This document shows positions 17,334-26,119 of a stretch of 64,000 bases of DNA, one piece after another. Where the stretch lies: positions 124,001 through 188,000 of the forward strand of contig NZ_AOLP01000012.1 in the NCBI RefSeq assembly GCF_000337795.1, given 5' to 3'. This DNA comes from Haloferax denitrificans ATCC 35960 (lineage in GTDB: Archaea; Halobacteriota; Halobacteria; Halobacteriales; Haloferacaceae). The notes under the pieces were generated by a model. It made no database searches. It was given only the letters and a program-made list of their open reading frames with translations, and was not told the DNA's origin. Position 1 is the first letter of the stretch; every line of letters starts with the position of its first letter. The position numbers and the translations under genes are program-made.

Positions 17334-17765
17334 CTATCCGTTGTAGGTCCACTGCTGGAGCGTGGAGGACGTGCTTCCACTCTGCGAGTTCCAGACGACG
17401 CGAACGGTGTCGCCGTCAGCGAACGCGGCTCCCGTGGAATTAACGACAGCGGAGTCTCCTGCGCTAATGGGGTCCGTTCCACCGTAATCGGTCCAGTTCC
17501 CGTCCGGACTGTCGATGTCGCCAGTCACCGTCACCTGATTTGCGGCGATCTGTTCACCGCTCTCGTGGGTGATGGTGAGGTTTCCTTCTCCGTTGTAATC
17601 GAAGCTAAAGCTCGCCTGCGGAGCGGTCTCGCTGACTTGGTCGCCGAGGCCGAGGACGAACGTCCCGATGACGGCCGCGAGGATGACTGTGATCGCCACC
17701 ATCAGGATAACCCCGATGACGGGACTGACTGCACGGTCTTCCGTGAAGAGATGTTTGAGTTGCAT
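17334..17765 (-). CDS. pilA4: Type IV pilin, PilA family
   Basis: A 143-residue pilin, first gene of the pilin pair. Signal peptide MQLKHLFTEDR, then the H-domain [16 protein letters not shown], identical to its neighbour for over 30 residues although the DNA differs at many third positions. The head domain resembles that of the neighbour at both ends (SETAPQASFSFDYNG, VRVVWNSQSGSTSSTLQQW) and differs in the middle. Such pilins build adhesive pili for surface attachment. The promoter is probably in the AT-rich 17880-17970 stretch. Confidence 0.88.
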   Translation of the reverse strand: MQLKHLFTEDRAVSPVIGVILMVAITVILAAVIGTFVLGLGDQVSETAPQASFSFDYNGEGNLTITHESGEQIAANQVTVTGDIDSPDGNWTDYGGTDPISAGDSAVVNSTGAAFADGDTVRVVWNSQSGSTSSTLQQWTYNG

Positions 17766-18164
17766 GCGTTATGTCCGACACCCGGACGGTATCAGCTCGC
17801 CGAAGACACCGGTGGCGCGTCGCTGTCGCGCGACCAGCATCCCTGCCCGGCACCCGTCGCGGTGTGTCCACCCGACCGGTATCTCCGGGATAACTTAAAT
17901 CTACGTGCCAGATTAATGTGTTATTTCACCCCGTGATTTAGGCATTAATATAGTGTTTATATGGTGTTTAAGTCCCTAACTACCCTCTGCGAGAGACAGT
18001 TTTGAAGAATATTTGATGTGTCTCGGAGTTCCCCTCGATTCCGACGGGCTCATGCAACGGTTTCGAACGCACCGTGAGACGAACAGTACGGACCTCCGGA
18101 GAGGACAAAAGAACAGAGCGGAAGAGAGACGAGACCGCGACTGCGGGGAGTTACCGCCCCGCGT
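17766..18164. other. AT-rich regulatory gap upstream of the pilin pair
   Basis: This 399-base gap separates the pilin start from the nrdJ stop, both on the minus strand. The section 17885-18020 is strikingly AT-rich for this genome (ACTTAAAT, ATTAATATAGTG, TTTATATGG), with several possible TATA boxes for pilin transcription. That is far upstream, implying either a 5' leader of more than 100 bases or a further promoter closer in. I see no credible gene. Confidence 0.5.
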
Positions 18165-21100
18165 TCAGCACTCGGACCAGCCGCAGTTCTGACAGGTCTT
18201 ACAGCCCTCGGAGTAGTAGAGGTCCATCTCGCCGCACTCGGGACACTCGGGGCTCTCGCCCGCCGCGAGCAGGTCCGCGACGGCGTCGTTGTCGGAGCCG
18301 TCGTCGACGGCGACGCCGCCGTCGGTGTCCGCGTCCTCGGCCGCGGCGGCCTCGGCTTCGACCTCGGTCAGGTTCTGCTGTTGCGGGTAGCCCTTGTCGA
18401 TGTCGCCGTCGAGGTACCGCCGCATGGCGGTGCCGATGGCGTCCGGGATGGAGTTGATCTGCTCTCCTTTGTCCCACGCGACCTTCGGGCTCCGGATGCC
18501 CTTCAGCTCGTTCGCAATCTCCTCGGGGTCGACGCCCGAGCGGAGCGACGTCGAGACGGTCTTGGCGAGCGCCTCGGTGAAGGAGGCGGTGAAGCCGCCG
18601 GAGTTGCCGATGTTGGCGAACAGCTCGAACGGCTCGCCGTGTTCGTCCTCGTTGATGTTGACGTAGAGCTTCCCGTAGCCGGTGTCGATGCGCTGGGTGA
18701 CGCCGTACAGCACGTCCGGGCGGGGGCGCTTTTTGCCCACGTCGCTCGGGGAGTCGGCGAAGGCGAGTTCGAGTTCGCTTCCGATGAGGTCCGAGACCTC
18801 CTCGGATTCGAGGAACGCCTCCACGTCGCCGAACACGTCGCGAATCTGCGAGACGATGGCCTCGGCGGCCTCCTCGTCGTCGGAGAACTCGGTGTTCTTC
18901 GCGCGCGTGGTGAGCACCTGCTTCGATCGGGTGCCGTCGCGGTAGACGGTGACGCCCTTGCCGCCGTGGTCGTAGATGTAGCGGTAGACCTCGTCCATGT
19001 CCTCTTTCGAGGCGCTGTTCGGGAAGTTACAGGTCTTCGAGATGGCGGAGTCGACGCCGCTCTGAAGGGCGCACTGGACGCCCGCGTGCTCGATACCCGC
19101 GAGGTCGGAGGTCACGACGAACAGCTCGGAGATGGCGTCCGGAACCGTCGACAGCGAGGCGAGGCCGTCGAACTGGTTGCTCGCCATCTGCTCTTGTGCC
19201 TCTTCCTTCACGGCCTCGACGTCGATGTCGTTGGCCTCCAGCACGCGGAGGAAGTAGTCGTCGAACTCGACGAGCATCTCGTCGCCCTGCACGTCGTCGG
19301 AGACGTTCTTGTAGTAGGCGACGTTGTAGATGGGCTCACAGCCGCCGGTGGTGTTCGACACCATCGACGTGGTGCCCGTCGGGGCGATGGTCGTCGTGTT
19401 GTGGTTGCGGATGGGGTAGCCGTCTTCCCAGTCGTCGGCGTCCTCGCCGGTGTGGTGTTCGAACCACTCGCGGTACTCGGTCGGGTTCGCGTACTTCGAG
19501 TCTTCCCACGCCTCGAACGGGCCGCGCTCTGCGGCGAGTTCGTGGGAGGCCCGCTTGGACCCGTGGTTGATGTGGGTCATGAGTTGCTGGGCGATTTCGT
19601 TGCCCTCGTCGGAGCCGTAGCGGACGCCGAGCTGGATGTACAGCTGGGCGAGACCCATGATGCCGAGGCCGATTTTGCGGAGTTCGCGGACCTTCTCCTC
19701 GATTTTCTCGACCGGGAAGTCCGACATCGTGACGACGTTTTCGAGGAAGCGCGTGCCGCTTTCGATGCGGTGGTTGAACTCCTCCCAGTCGACGGCGTCT
19801 TCGAGGAACGCCTCGGTCGCGGCCTCCAGCGAGTCGTACTCGTCGCCGTGGGCGTCGTACCAGACGCGCCAGTCGGGCGAATCCTCGGCGACGAGCGTCG
19901 AGAGATTGATGTGGCCGAGGTTACACGCCTCGTACTCCTCCAGCGGCTGTTCGCCGCAGGGGTTGGTCGCGAGAATCTGGTGGTCGGGGTGCTTTTCGAC
20001 GTCGAAGGAGTGCTGTTTGTTCGCGCGTTCGAGGTAGACGACGCCGGGTTCGCCGTTCTCCCACGCGCCCTCGATAATCTGGTCCCAGAGTTCCTTCGCG
20101 GGGACCGAAAGCACCTCGCCGACCTCGACGTGCTCGCCGAGACCGAACATGTCGTAGATCTCCTTCGTCTGGGGCGTGGCGACGTGCGGCTCTTCGGTGC
20201 GGGGGTTCGTGAAGACGAACTCCTCGTCGTTGTACAGCGCCTCCATGAAGCCGTCGGTGATGCCGACGGAGATGTTGAAGTTCGAGAGGTGGCCCTCGAC
20301 GGCGTTGCGGAGGTGCTTGGGGACGCGACCGTCCTCGTCGATGAGTTCGCGCGCCTCGTCGAGCGCGTCGACGAACTTGGTGTGCGTGAAGTCGTCGGGG
20401 TCGTTCAGGCGGAGCGTGTGCGCGAGCGAGACGTCCTTGTTCTTCGCGTGGAGGAACTGGATGACGTCGGGGTGGCTGACGCGCATGACGCCCATCTGCG
20501 CGCCGCGGCGCGCGCCGCCCTGCGCGATGGTCTCGCACATCTGGTCGAACGTCCGCATGAACGTGATGGGGCCGGAGGCGATGCCGCCGGTCGAGCCGAC
20601 CGCGTCGCCGTAGGGGCGGAGCTTCCAGAACGCGTAGCCCATGCCGCCGCCGGACTGGAACACCTCGGCGGCCTCCTTGGCCGTCTGGTGGATGTCGGTG
20701 ATGTCGTCGCCGGGGGAGTCGACGAAACAGGCCGAAAGCTGTTGGAGTTCGTCGCCGGCGTTCATGAGCGTCGGCGAGTTCGGCATGAAGGAGAGCTGTT
20801 CCATCAGCTCCTCGAACGTCTCGCGCTTCTCGACGACGACGTCGCGTACCTCCTCGGGGAGTTCGGGGACGAGGGTGTCGTAGGCGAACTTGTTGACGTT
20901 GTACACCGAAAGCGTCGTCTCGGCCTCGTCGTCGGCGGTGACGCCCGTGCCGAAGACCTCCGCGGCGAGTTCGTCGCGGCGCGGGTGGTCCGGCTTGATG
21001 AGGTCGGGGGTGACCGTGAGTTCGATGTCGCGCTTTTCGGCCTCGAAGACGGCCTCGGCGAGCGCGATGTTCTTCGCGACGCGGGGGAACAGGTCCTCCT

Positions 21101-21257
21101 GCGTCTCGACGAGGTCGCCGTCGGCGTCCTTGCGGAGGTAACGGGCCGGGAGAATGTTGTTGTAGGCGTTGCCCGTCATCCGCGCTTCGAGGGTCTCGCC
21201 TTCGGTCCGCTTGACCGGAAGCACGAGTTCGTCCGTCGAGAGGTTCGCGTCGCTCAT
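18165..21257 (-). CDS. nrdJ: Adenosylcobalamin-dependent (class II) ribonucleoside-diphosphate reductase
   Basis: A 1030-residue B12-dependent enzyme that makes deoxyribonucleotides in the cytosol without oxygen dependence. Seen: NSPTLMNAG, the redox cysteine in SACFVDSPGDD (Cys177), the thiyl-radical site NPCGEQPLEEYEACNLG (Cys434), and TGTTSMVSNTTGGCEPIYN for substrate/phosphate binding. The C-terminal acidic linker ends in a cysteine-rich domain (CPECGEMDLYYSEGCKTC followed by QNCGWSEC), used to pass electrons and bind zinc. No intein interrupts the gene. A structured 5' leader of about 80 bases is likely. Confidence 0.96.
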   Translation of the reverse strand: MSDANLSTDELVLPVKRTEGETLEARMTGNAYNNILPARYLRKDADGDLVETQEDLFPRVAKNIALAEAVFEAEKRDIELTVTPDLIKPDHPRRDELAAEVFGTGVTADDEAETTLSVYNVNKFAYDTLVPELPEEVRDVVVEKRETFEELMEQLSFMPNSPTLMNAGDELQQLSACFVDSPGDDITDIHQTAKEAAEVFQSGGGMGYAFWKLRPYGDAVGSTGGIASGPITFMRTFDQMCETIAQGGARRGAQMGVMRVSHPDVIQFLHAKNKDVSLAHTLRLNDPDDFTHTKFVDALDEARELIDEDGRVPKHLRNAVEGHLSNFNISVGITDGFMEALYNDEEFVFTNPRTEEPHVATPQTKEIYDMFGLGEHVEVGEVLSVPAKELWDQIIEGAWENGEPGVVYLERANKQHSFDVEKHPDHQILATNPCGEQPLEEYEACNLGHINLSTLVAEDSPDWRVWYDAHGDEYDSLEAATEAFLEDAVDWEEFNHRIESGTRFLENVVTMSDFPVEKIEEKVRELRKIGLGIMGLAQLYIQLGVRYGSDEGNEIAQQLMTHINHGSKRASHELAAERGPFEAWEDSKYANPTEYREWFEHHTGEDADDWEDGYPIRNHNTTTIAPTGTTSMVSNTTGGCEPIYNVAYYKNVSDDVQGDEMLVEFDDYFLRVLEANDIDVEAVKEEAQEQMASNQFDGLASLSTVPDAISELFVVTSDLAGIEHAGVQCALQSGVDSAISKTCNFPNSASKEDMDEVYRYIYDHGGKGVTVYRDGTRSKQVLTTRAKNTEFSDDEEAAEAIVSQIRDVFGDVEAFLESEEVSDLIGSELELAFADSPSDVGKKRPRPDVLYGVTQRIDTGYGKLYVNINEDEHGEPFELFANIGNSGGFTASFTEALAKTVSTSLRSGVDPEEIANELKGIRSPKVAWDKGEQINSIPDAIGTAMRRYLDGDIDKGYPQQQNLTEVEAEAAAAEDADTDGGVAVDDGSDNDAVADLLAAGESPECPECGEMDLYYSEGCKTCQNCGWSEC

Positions 21258-21793
21258 CTTACTGTCCCTCCCGCCCGAGCCGCGTTCGGGCGAGGTCGCG
21301 TCGATAGTGTCCGGAAATTCCGCTCATTGGTGACGATATTGGTGTGTGTTGCGTGGTTGGTTAAGGGCTTCGAACTCGGAGGTCCGACCGCCGAACGTAT
21401 CAGGTTTAGTTCAATTACGCCGACGGCCGGCGACCGGGTTCGAACTGCACGGATTCATAGGACGGACGGAAACCACATAACCGTAGGTAGAGCGGAGCGG
21501 AAGTGAAATAGCGACGCCGGAAATCGCAAGACATAGCGGTTATATCCAGTAGAACGTGAGGGGGGGAGACGGAACGTCTGAAACCGTCACATGGTGAACT
21601 GTCCCGCATCGCCGGAGAGGATATAAAGGAACCCCGGACAGTCGACAGCCACATAACTATCAGAATTCGTATGCACGAATTTCGCAGTCGCTCAGGGGTG
21701 CCGAAATCGGTCGTTTCGGCGGGGGAATCGCGCCGGAACCGCGCGACGGGACCGCCCACAAGCTTATCCGCTCTACGGGTGTCATATCGGGGT
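21258..21793. other. Divergent intergenic region between nrdJ and a small membrane protein
   Basis: A 536-base gap. Near nrdJ it holds a strong hairpin (21272-21292) and, further up, a minus-strand promoter (CGAAGCCCTTAACC, about 21359-21372). Towards the other gene it holds a plus-strand TATA (ATATAAAGG at 21621-21629), a palindrome around an ATG at 21671, and a second TATA-like AGCTTATCC about 33 bases before the ATG at 21794. I see no complete gene or tRNA in it. Confidence 0.5.
21272..21292 (-). promoter_or_regulatory. Hairpin in the nrdJ 5' leader
   Basis: CGCCCGA-N7-TCGGGCG, a perfect 7-base stem with a 7-base loop, 15 bases before the nrdJ start codon. If transcription starts about 25 bases after the TATA element at 21359-21368, the hairpin is inside an 80-base leader, which is unusual in a mostly leaderless genome. 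It could control translation or transcript stability. Confidence 0.4.
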
Positions 21794-22006
21794 ATGGTAC
21801 TGACTCCCCTCGCGCTCACCCCGTTACAGCTCGGCGGTCTCCTCTCCGGCCCGCTCGGTCAGATGCTCGTGGTGCTCGCGGCCGTCGCCGTCGTCATCCT
21901 CGTCGGCCGGCTGTTCCTCAAAGTCGCGTGGCGACTGGTCACCATCGCCGCCATCGTCGTGGGCGCGCTGTTGTTGCTCTCGTTTTTCGGCATCAACGTC
22001 CTGTAA
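21794..22006 (+). CDS. Small two-helix membrane protein
   Basis: A 70-residue protein dominated by two hydrophobic helices (QMLVVLAAVAVVILVGRLF and LVTIAAIVVGALLLLSFFG) with a short Leu/Pro-rich N-terminus. ATG 21794 is preferred, with a TATA-like AGCTTATCC about 33 bases upstream. An in-frame ATG at 21671 would add 41 polar residues of poor coding character. Function unknown. Confidence 0.65.
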   Translation: MVLTPLALTPLQLGGLLSGPLGQMLVVLAAVAVVILVGRLFLKVAWRLVTIAAIVVGALLLLSFFGINVL

Positions 22007-22103
22007 CCGCGGGAGAACAGGCTCCGGACCGCGACCACGCGAAGGCCGCGGTCGCGGTCGCACCGACGCACCGACGTACTGACGTGGCTGACGCGCCCTC
22101 GAT

Positions 22104-22718
22104 TCAGGCCACGTCGAAGCCGGCGACCGACGCGAGGAAGTTTCTGACGACGCCGTGTCCGGACCCCGTGAGCACGCTCTCGGGGTGGAACTGGACGCAC
22201 TCGATGGGGTACTCGCGGTGGCGGACGCCCATCACGAGCGCCTCGCCGTCGTGGTCGGTCGTCGCCGAGACGTCGAAGCAGTCGGGGACTTCCGTGGCGA
22301 CGAGCGAGTGGTAGCGCCCGGCCGGGAAGCCGTCTTCGAGGCCGGCGAAGACGCCCTCGCCGTCGTGGTCGACCGGGAACGCCTTGCCGTGAATCGGCTC
22401 CGGCGCGTGGCCGATGGTGCCGCCGTAGGCGTACACGGCGGCTTCGAGGCCGAGACAGACCCCGAGCGTCGGAATCTCGGGCGACAGCTCCGTGAGCACG
22501 TCGTTGGTCACGCCCACGTCGCGGTCGTTCTTCGGGTGGCCCGGCCCCGGCGAGATGACGATGGCGTCGGGGTTCAGGTCGCGTATCTCGTCGAGCGAGG
22601 CGGTGTTCTTCCGCACCTCGATGTCGAGCGGTTCGCCCTCGACGGTCTGTTCGGAGAAGTACTCCACGAGGTTGTACGTGAACGAATCGAAGTTGTCGAC
22701 GACGACGAGCCGAATCAT
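22104..22718 (-). CDS. trpG: Anthranilate synthase component II (glutamine amidotransferase)
   Basis: A 204-residue class I glutamine amidotransferase supplying ammonia to TrpE for anthranilate synthesis in tryptophan formation. Seen: VVDNFDSFTYNLVEYF at the N-terminus, oxyanion motif SPGPGHP, nucleophile in GVCLGLEA (TrpG usually has GVCLGHQ; here LE replaces HQ), and the His/Glu pair in VQFHPESVLTGSG. The start overlaps the trpE stop by four bases. Last gene of the trpD-F-E-G operon. Confidence 0.93.
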   Translation of the reverse strand: MIRLVVVDNFDSFTYNLVEYFSEQTVEGEPLDIEVRKNTASLDEIRDLNPDAIVISPGPGHPKNDRDVGVTNDVLTELSPEIPTLGVCLGLEAAVYAYGGTIGHAPEPIHGKAFPVDHDGEGVFAGLEDGFPAGRYHSLVATEVPDCFDVSATTDHDGEALVMGVRHREYPIECVQFHPESVLTGSGHGVVRNFLASVAGFDVA

Positions 22719-24289
22719 TGCGACGCCTCCTCGGTCCCGTACTCGATGCGGTGGACGGCGTCGAGCACCCCGCCCATCTTCTGTTCTGTCTCCTCGTACT
22801 CCGCGGTCGGGTCGGAGTCGGCGACGATGCCGGCCCCCGCGCGGACGGTGATGGCGTCCTCCGAGCCGCCGGAGTCGACCGTCGCGGTTCGGATGACGAT
22901 TGCCATGTCGGCGTCGCCGGTCCACGAGTAGTAGCCGACGCCGCCGCCGTAGACGCCGCGAGGCTCGTCTTCGAGGTCGTCGATAATCTCCATCGCGCGG
23001 ACCTTCGGCGCGCCCGTGAGCGTCCCCGCGGGGAACGTCGCGCGGGTGGCGTCGAAGGCGTCCGAGTCGGGGTCGAGCGTCCCCGAGACGGTCGATTCGA
23101 TGTGCTGGACGTGGCTGTATTTGATGATGCTCATGAAGTCCTCGACGCGGACGCTCCCGGGCGTCGAGACCCGGCGCACGTCGTTGCGGCCGAGGTCGAC
23201 GAGCATCGTGTGCTCGGCGCGCTCTTTCGCGTCCGCGAGGAGTTCGCCGGCGAGGCGGCGGTCCTCGACCGGGCCGGAGCCGCGCTGGCACGTCCCCGCG
23301 ATGGGGTTGACGACGACGCGGTCGCCCCTGACGGAGACGAGCGTCTCGGGGCTCGCGCCGACGACGCGTCGGTCGCCGTGCCGGAGCAGGTACATGTACG
23401 GCGAGGGGTTCACCTCGCGGAGCGAGGCGTACAGGCCGACCGGGTCGACCTGTCCGTGGAGCTTCCGGGTGCGCGAGATGACGCCCTGATAGATGTCGCC
23501 GTCGCGGACGTGTTCTTTCGTCTTCCTGACCGCGGTCTCGTACTCCTCGCGGGAGCCGGCGTCCTCGCCGGTCCGCTCGAAGCCGCCGGGCGAGGGGTCG
23601 GCCGCCGCCCGGAGCTTTTCCGCGACGCGTTCGGCCTCGGCGACGACGCCGTCGTACACCTCGCCGGGGTCGTCGTCGGGCGAGACGACGGGGGTACAGA
23701 CGAGGCGGACGGCGTCCTCGCGGTGGTCGAACGAGAGGGTGCGCGTCGTGAGGACGAACTCGGCGTCCGGGTCGTCGGTGTCGGGGCGGTCGCGGCCGAC
23801 CTCGTCGAGCCAGAGGTCGTAGACGGCCTCGTAGGCGAGGAAGCCGACCAGCCCGCCGGTGAGCGTCTGCCGGTCCGTCTCGGGGAAGTTGACGCGCGGG
23901 AGGTCCGGGAGCGCGCCGCGCAGGGAGTCGAGCACGTCGCCGTCGCCCGCGCCGACGAACTCGGCGGCGGGGCCGCCGAGGTCGGTCACGTCGACGCCGT
24001 CGGGGCCGACCGTCACGACCGCCTCGGGGTCGTAGCCGACGAACGAAAAGCGCGCGTGGGAGTCGGCGGCCGTCGCGGGCGCGGAGAACGCGCCCTGCGG
24101 GTTACTGGAGGAGACCTTCTCGGCGCTCTCCAGGAGGAAGCCGTAGTCGCTTCTGTCGGCGAGCGTCGTGTACGCGGCCAGCGGGTCCACGGACACGTCG
24201 AGGTCGGAAACGAGGTGCGTCACGACCGGTTCGTCCGCGTCGCCGACGAGGTCGACGAACTCCTCGCGGTCGGTGTCGGGGGCCGTCAC
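22715..24289 (-). CDS. trpE: Anthranilate synthase component I
   Basis: A 524-residue chorismate-binding enzyme that converts chorismate to anthranilate with ammonia from TrpG. The N-terminal region holds SDYGFLLESAEK, matching the LLES tryptophan feedback motif. The C-terminal catalytic part shows DIYQGVISR, PSPYMYLL, ASPETLV, PIAGTCQRG, MLVDLGRND, HIESTVSG and GTLTGAPKVRAMEIID. I set the start at GTG 24289, which overlaps the trpF stop as GTGA; the frame upstream of that point is only an open shadow of trpF. Confidence 0.94.
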   Translation of the reverse strand: MTAPDTDREEFVDLVGDADEPVVTHLVSDLDVSVDPLAAYTTLADRSDYGFLLESAEKVSSSNPQGAFSAPATAADSHARFSFVGYDPEAVVTVGPDGVDVTDLGGPAAEFVGAGDGDVLDSLRGALPDLPRVNFPETDRQTLTGGLVGFLAYEAVYDLWLDEVGRDRPDTDDPDAEFVLTTRTLSFDHREDAVRLVCTPVVSPDDDPGEVYDGVVAEAERVAEKLRAAADPSPGGFERTGEDAGSREEYETAVRKTKEHVRDGDIYQGVISRTRKLHGQVDPVGLYASLREVNPSPYMYLLRHGDRRVVGASPETLVSVRGDRVVVNPIAGTCQRGSGPVEDRRLAGELLADAKERAEHTMLVDLGRNDVRRVSTPGSVRVEDFMSIIKYSHVQHIESTVSGTLDPDSDAFDATRATFPAGTLTGAPKVRAMEIIDDLEDEPRGVYGGGVGYYSWTGDADMAIVIRTATVDSGGSEDAITVRAGAGIVADSDPTAEYEETEQKMGGVLDAVHRIEYGTEEASQ

Positions 24290-24951
24290 GCGACGACCTC
24301 CTCGTGGTCGCCGGACGCTCCGCGGGCCGCCTTCGCCGCGGCGACGAACGCGCGGACCGCGTCGTGGTCCTTGACGCCGCCGGACGACTCGACGCCGCTC
24401 GCGACGTCGACGCCGTAGGGTTCGACCGTGCGAACCGCCTCGGCGACGTTGTCGGGTGTCAGGCCGCCCGCGAGCACCACGGGGATATCGACCGCGTCGA
24501 CGAGTTCGCGCGAGGCGTCCCAGTCGTGAGTCTCGCCGGTGCCGCCCGCGCCGGACGCGGAAGGCGTGTCCACGAGGACGGCGTCGACGACGGGCGCGAC
24601 GGCCCGTGCGCGGTCGAGGTCGGTCGCGTCGACGACGGGGACGACCCGGACGCCCGTCGCGCGGAGCGAGTCGAGGTCGTCGGCCGCGAAGTCGCCGTGG
24701 AGTTGGAGCACGTCGGGACCGACCTCGCGCGCGAGGTCGCGGGCGTGGTCGATGGAGTCGGGCATGGTCACGAGGACGGTCGTGAGGAACGGCGGCGCGG
24801 CGGCGAACAGCTCGCGGGCGCGCTCGCGAGGGATCTCGCGGGGCGTGTCCACGGGCACGTCGCAGATGGCACCGACGGCGTCGGCACCGGCCGCGTCGAC
24901 GGCGGCGAGGTCGGTTTCGTCGGTGACGCCGCACACTTTGACGCGGGTCAT
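24286..24951 (-). CDS. trpF: Phosphoribosylanthranilate isomerase
   Basis: A 221-residue TIM-barrel enzyme, third step of tryptophan synthesis from chorismate. The catalytic Cys is in VKVCGVTDETDL at the N-terminus and the catalytic Asp in VDAVLVDTPS. The phosphate-binding end has VLAGGLTPDNVAEAV and GVDVASGVES. Its ATG is one base after the trpD stop, and its end overlaps trpE. Placement between trpD and trpE is a usual haloarchaeal order. Confidence 0.94.
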   Translation of the reverse strand: MTRVKVCGVTDETDLAAVDAAGADAVGAICDVPVDTPREIPRERARELFAAAPPFLTTVLVTMPDSIDHARDLAREVGPDVLQLHGDFAADDLDSLRATGVRVVPVVDATDLDRARAVAPVVDAVLVDTPSASGAGGTGETHDWDASRELVDAVDIPVVLAGGLTPDNVAEAVRTVEPYGVDVASGVESSGGVKDHDAVRAFVAAAKAARGASGDHEEVVA

Positions 24952-24952
24952 C

Positions 24953-25948
24953 TCACGCCTCCCGGAGCGCGTCGAGCTTGGCTTTCGCGGCGCCGGACTC
25001 GATGGCGTCGCGGGCGACTTCGACGCCCTCCTCCAGCGAGTCCGCGAGGTCGGCGACGTAGACGGCCGCGCCGGCGTTGGCGAGGATGAGGTCGCGCTTC
25101 GGCCCGGTCACGTCGCCGGTGAGGATGCCTTCGAGGTCGTCGGCGTTCTCCTGCGGGGTGCCGCCGGCGACGTCCTCGATGGGGGCCTGTTCGAGGCCGA
25201 GGTCGGCGGGCGTGAGGGTGTACTCGGTGATTTCGTCGCCGTCGATTTCGGCGACTGTGGTCGCGTCGTGGAGCGCGATTTCGTCCATGCCGGAGCCGTG
25301 GACGACGAGGGCGCGCTCGACGGGCATGTGCGACAGCGACTCGGCGATGAGCGGGACGAGGTCGGCGTCGTAGACGCCGAGGACCTGCGCGTCGGCCCCG
25401 GCGGGGTTCGTCAGCGGCCCGAGGACGTTGAAGATGGTCCGCATGCCGAGTTCCTTCCGCGGGCCGATGACGGCCTTCATCGCGGGGTGGAACACGGGCG
25501 CGAGCATGAAGCCGACGCCGTTGTCCTCGATACAGGCTTCGACGGACTCGGGGTCGGCCTCGACGTTCACGCCGGCAACCTCCAGCACGTCGGCGCTCCC
25601 AGAAGACGAAGAGACGGAGTAGTTGCCGTGCTTGGCCACCGCCGCGCCCGCGCCGGCCGCGACGAGCGCGCTCGTGGTCGAGACGTTGATGGTGTTGTAG
25701 TCGTCGCCGCCGGTGCCGCAGGTGTCGACGAGCGGGCCGCGGTCGGGTTCGATGGTCAGGGCGGCGTCGCGCATCCCCTGCGCGAACCCCGCGATTTCGG
25801 CCTCGGTCTCGCCTTTCGACCGGAGCGCGGCGAGGAGCGCGCCGATTTGCGCCTCGGTCGCGTCCTCGAAGACCGCCCGCGCGGCGTCGCGCGCCTCCTC
25901 GATAGTCAGGTCCGCACCGCCGGTCACACGTTCGATATAATCCTGCAT
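24953..25948 (-). CDS. trpD: Anthranilate phosphoribosyltransferase
   Basis: A 331-residue enzyme transferring phosphoribose from PRPP to anthranilate. Seen: LAALRSKGETEAEIAG at the dimer interface, VDTCGTGGDDYNTINVST (PRPP/pyrophosphate loop), KHGNYSVSSSSGSADVLE and FMLAPVFHPAMKAVIGPRKELG, then TIFNVLGPLTNPAGA. First gene of the trpDFEG operon. The ATG at 25948 is about 30 bases downstream of a TATA-like CATAAC element flanked by repeats of GATGTAC. Confidence 0.95.
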   Translation of the reverse strand: MQDYIERVTGGADLTIEEARDAARAVFEDATEAQIGALLAALRSKGETEAEIAGFAQGMRDAALTIEPDRGPLVDTCGTGGDDYNTINVSTTSALVAAGAGAAVAKHGNYSVSSSSGSADVLEVAGVNVEADPESVEACIEDNGVGFMLAPVFHPAMKAVIGPRKELGMRTIFNVLGPLTNPAGADAQVLGVYDADLVPLIAESLSHMPVERALVVHGSGMDEIALHDATTVAEIDGDEITEYTLTPADLGLEQAPIEDVAGGTPQENADDLEGILTGDVTGPKRDLILANAGAAVYVADLADSLEEGVEVARDAIESGAAKAKLDALREA

Positions 25949-25959
25949 TGGTAATCACC

Positions 25960-25999
25960 GATGTACTTCTTCGGGTTATGATGTACAAATTCGTACATC
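25960..25999 (-). promoter_or_regulatory. TGTACA-type operator cluster at the trp operon promoter
   Basis: GATGTAC occurs at 25960-25966 and again at 25980-25986, and its inverse GTACATC at 25993-25999. The last two form a perfect inverted repeat with a 6-base spacer (AAATTC), containing TGTACA at 25982-25987. The sites bracket the probable TATA box (CATAAC, read on the minus strand), so a bound protein should block or guide TBP/TFB. TGTACA is the core of the TRP box bound by TrpY in Methanothermobacter; whether a related regulator acts here is inference. Confidence 0.6.
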
Positions 26000-26119
26000 G
26001 GCTTAAGCGTGTCGGGCTGGCGAAAATCGCCGCCATCGGGCGGTCGCCGCTCGGGGCGAATCGACCGCGACGGACGGCGGGACCGCGCTGTGACCCGAAT
26101 CGCCGCACGTAGTCAGATT

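Noticed and set aside
21425-21445. GGGTTCGAACT, resembling a tRNA T-loop, upstream of nrdJ
   Set aside because: No acceptor, D or anticodon arms can be folded around it.
18381-21506. Long plus-strand open frame (about 1041 codons) opposite nrdJ
   Set aside because: Its composition (Val/Glu/Arg/Asp-rich, no domain) is the mirror of nrdJ codons; nrdJ shows all family motifs. High-GC genomes produce such frames.
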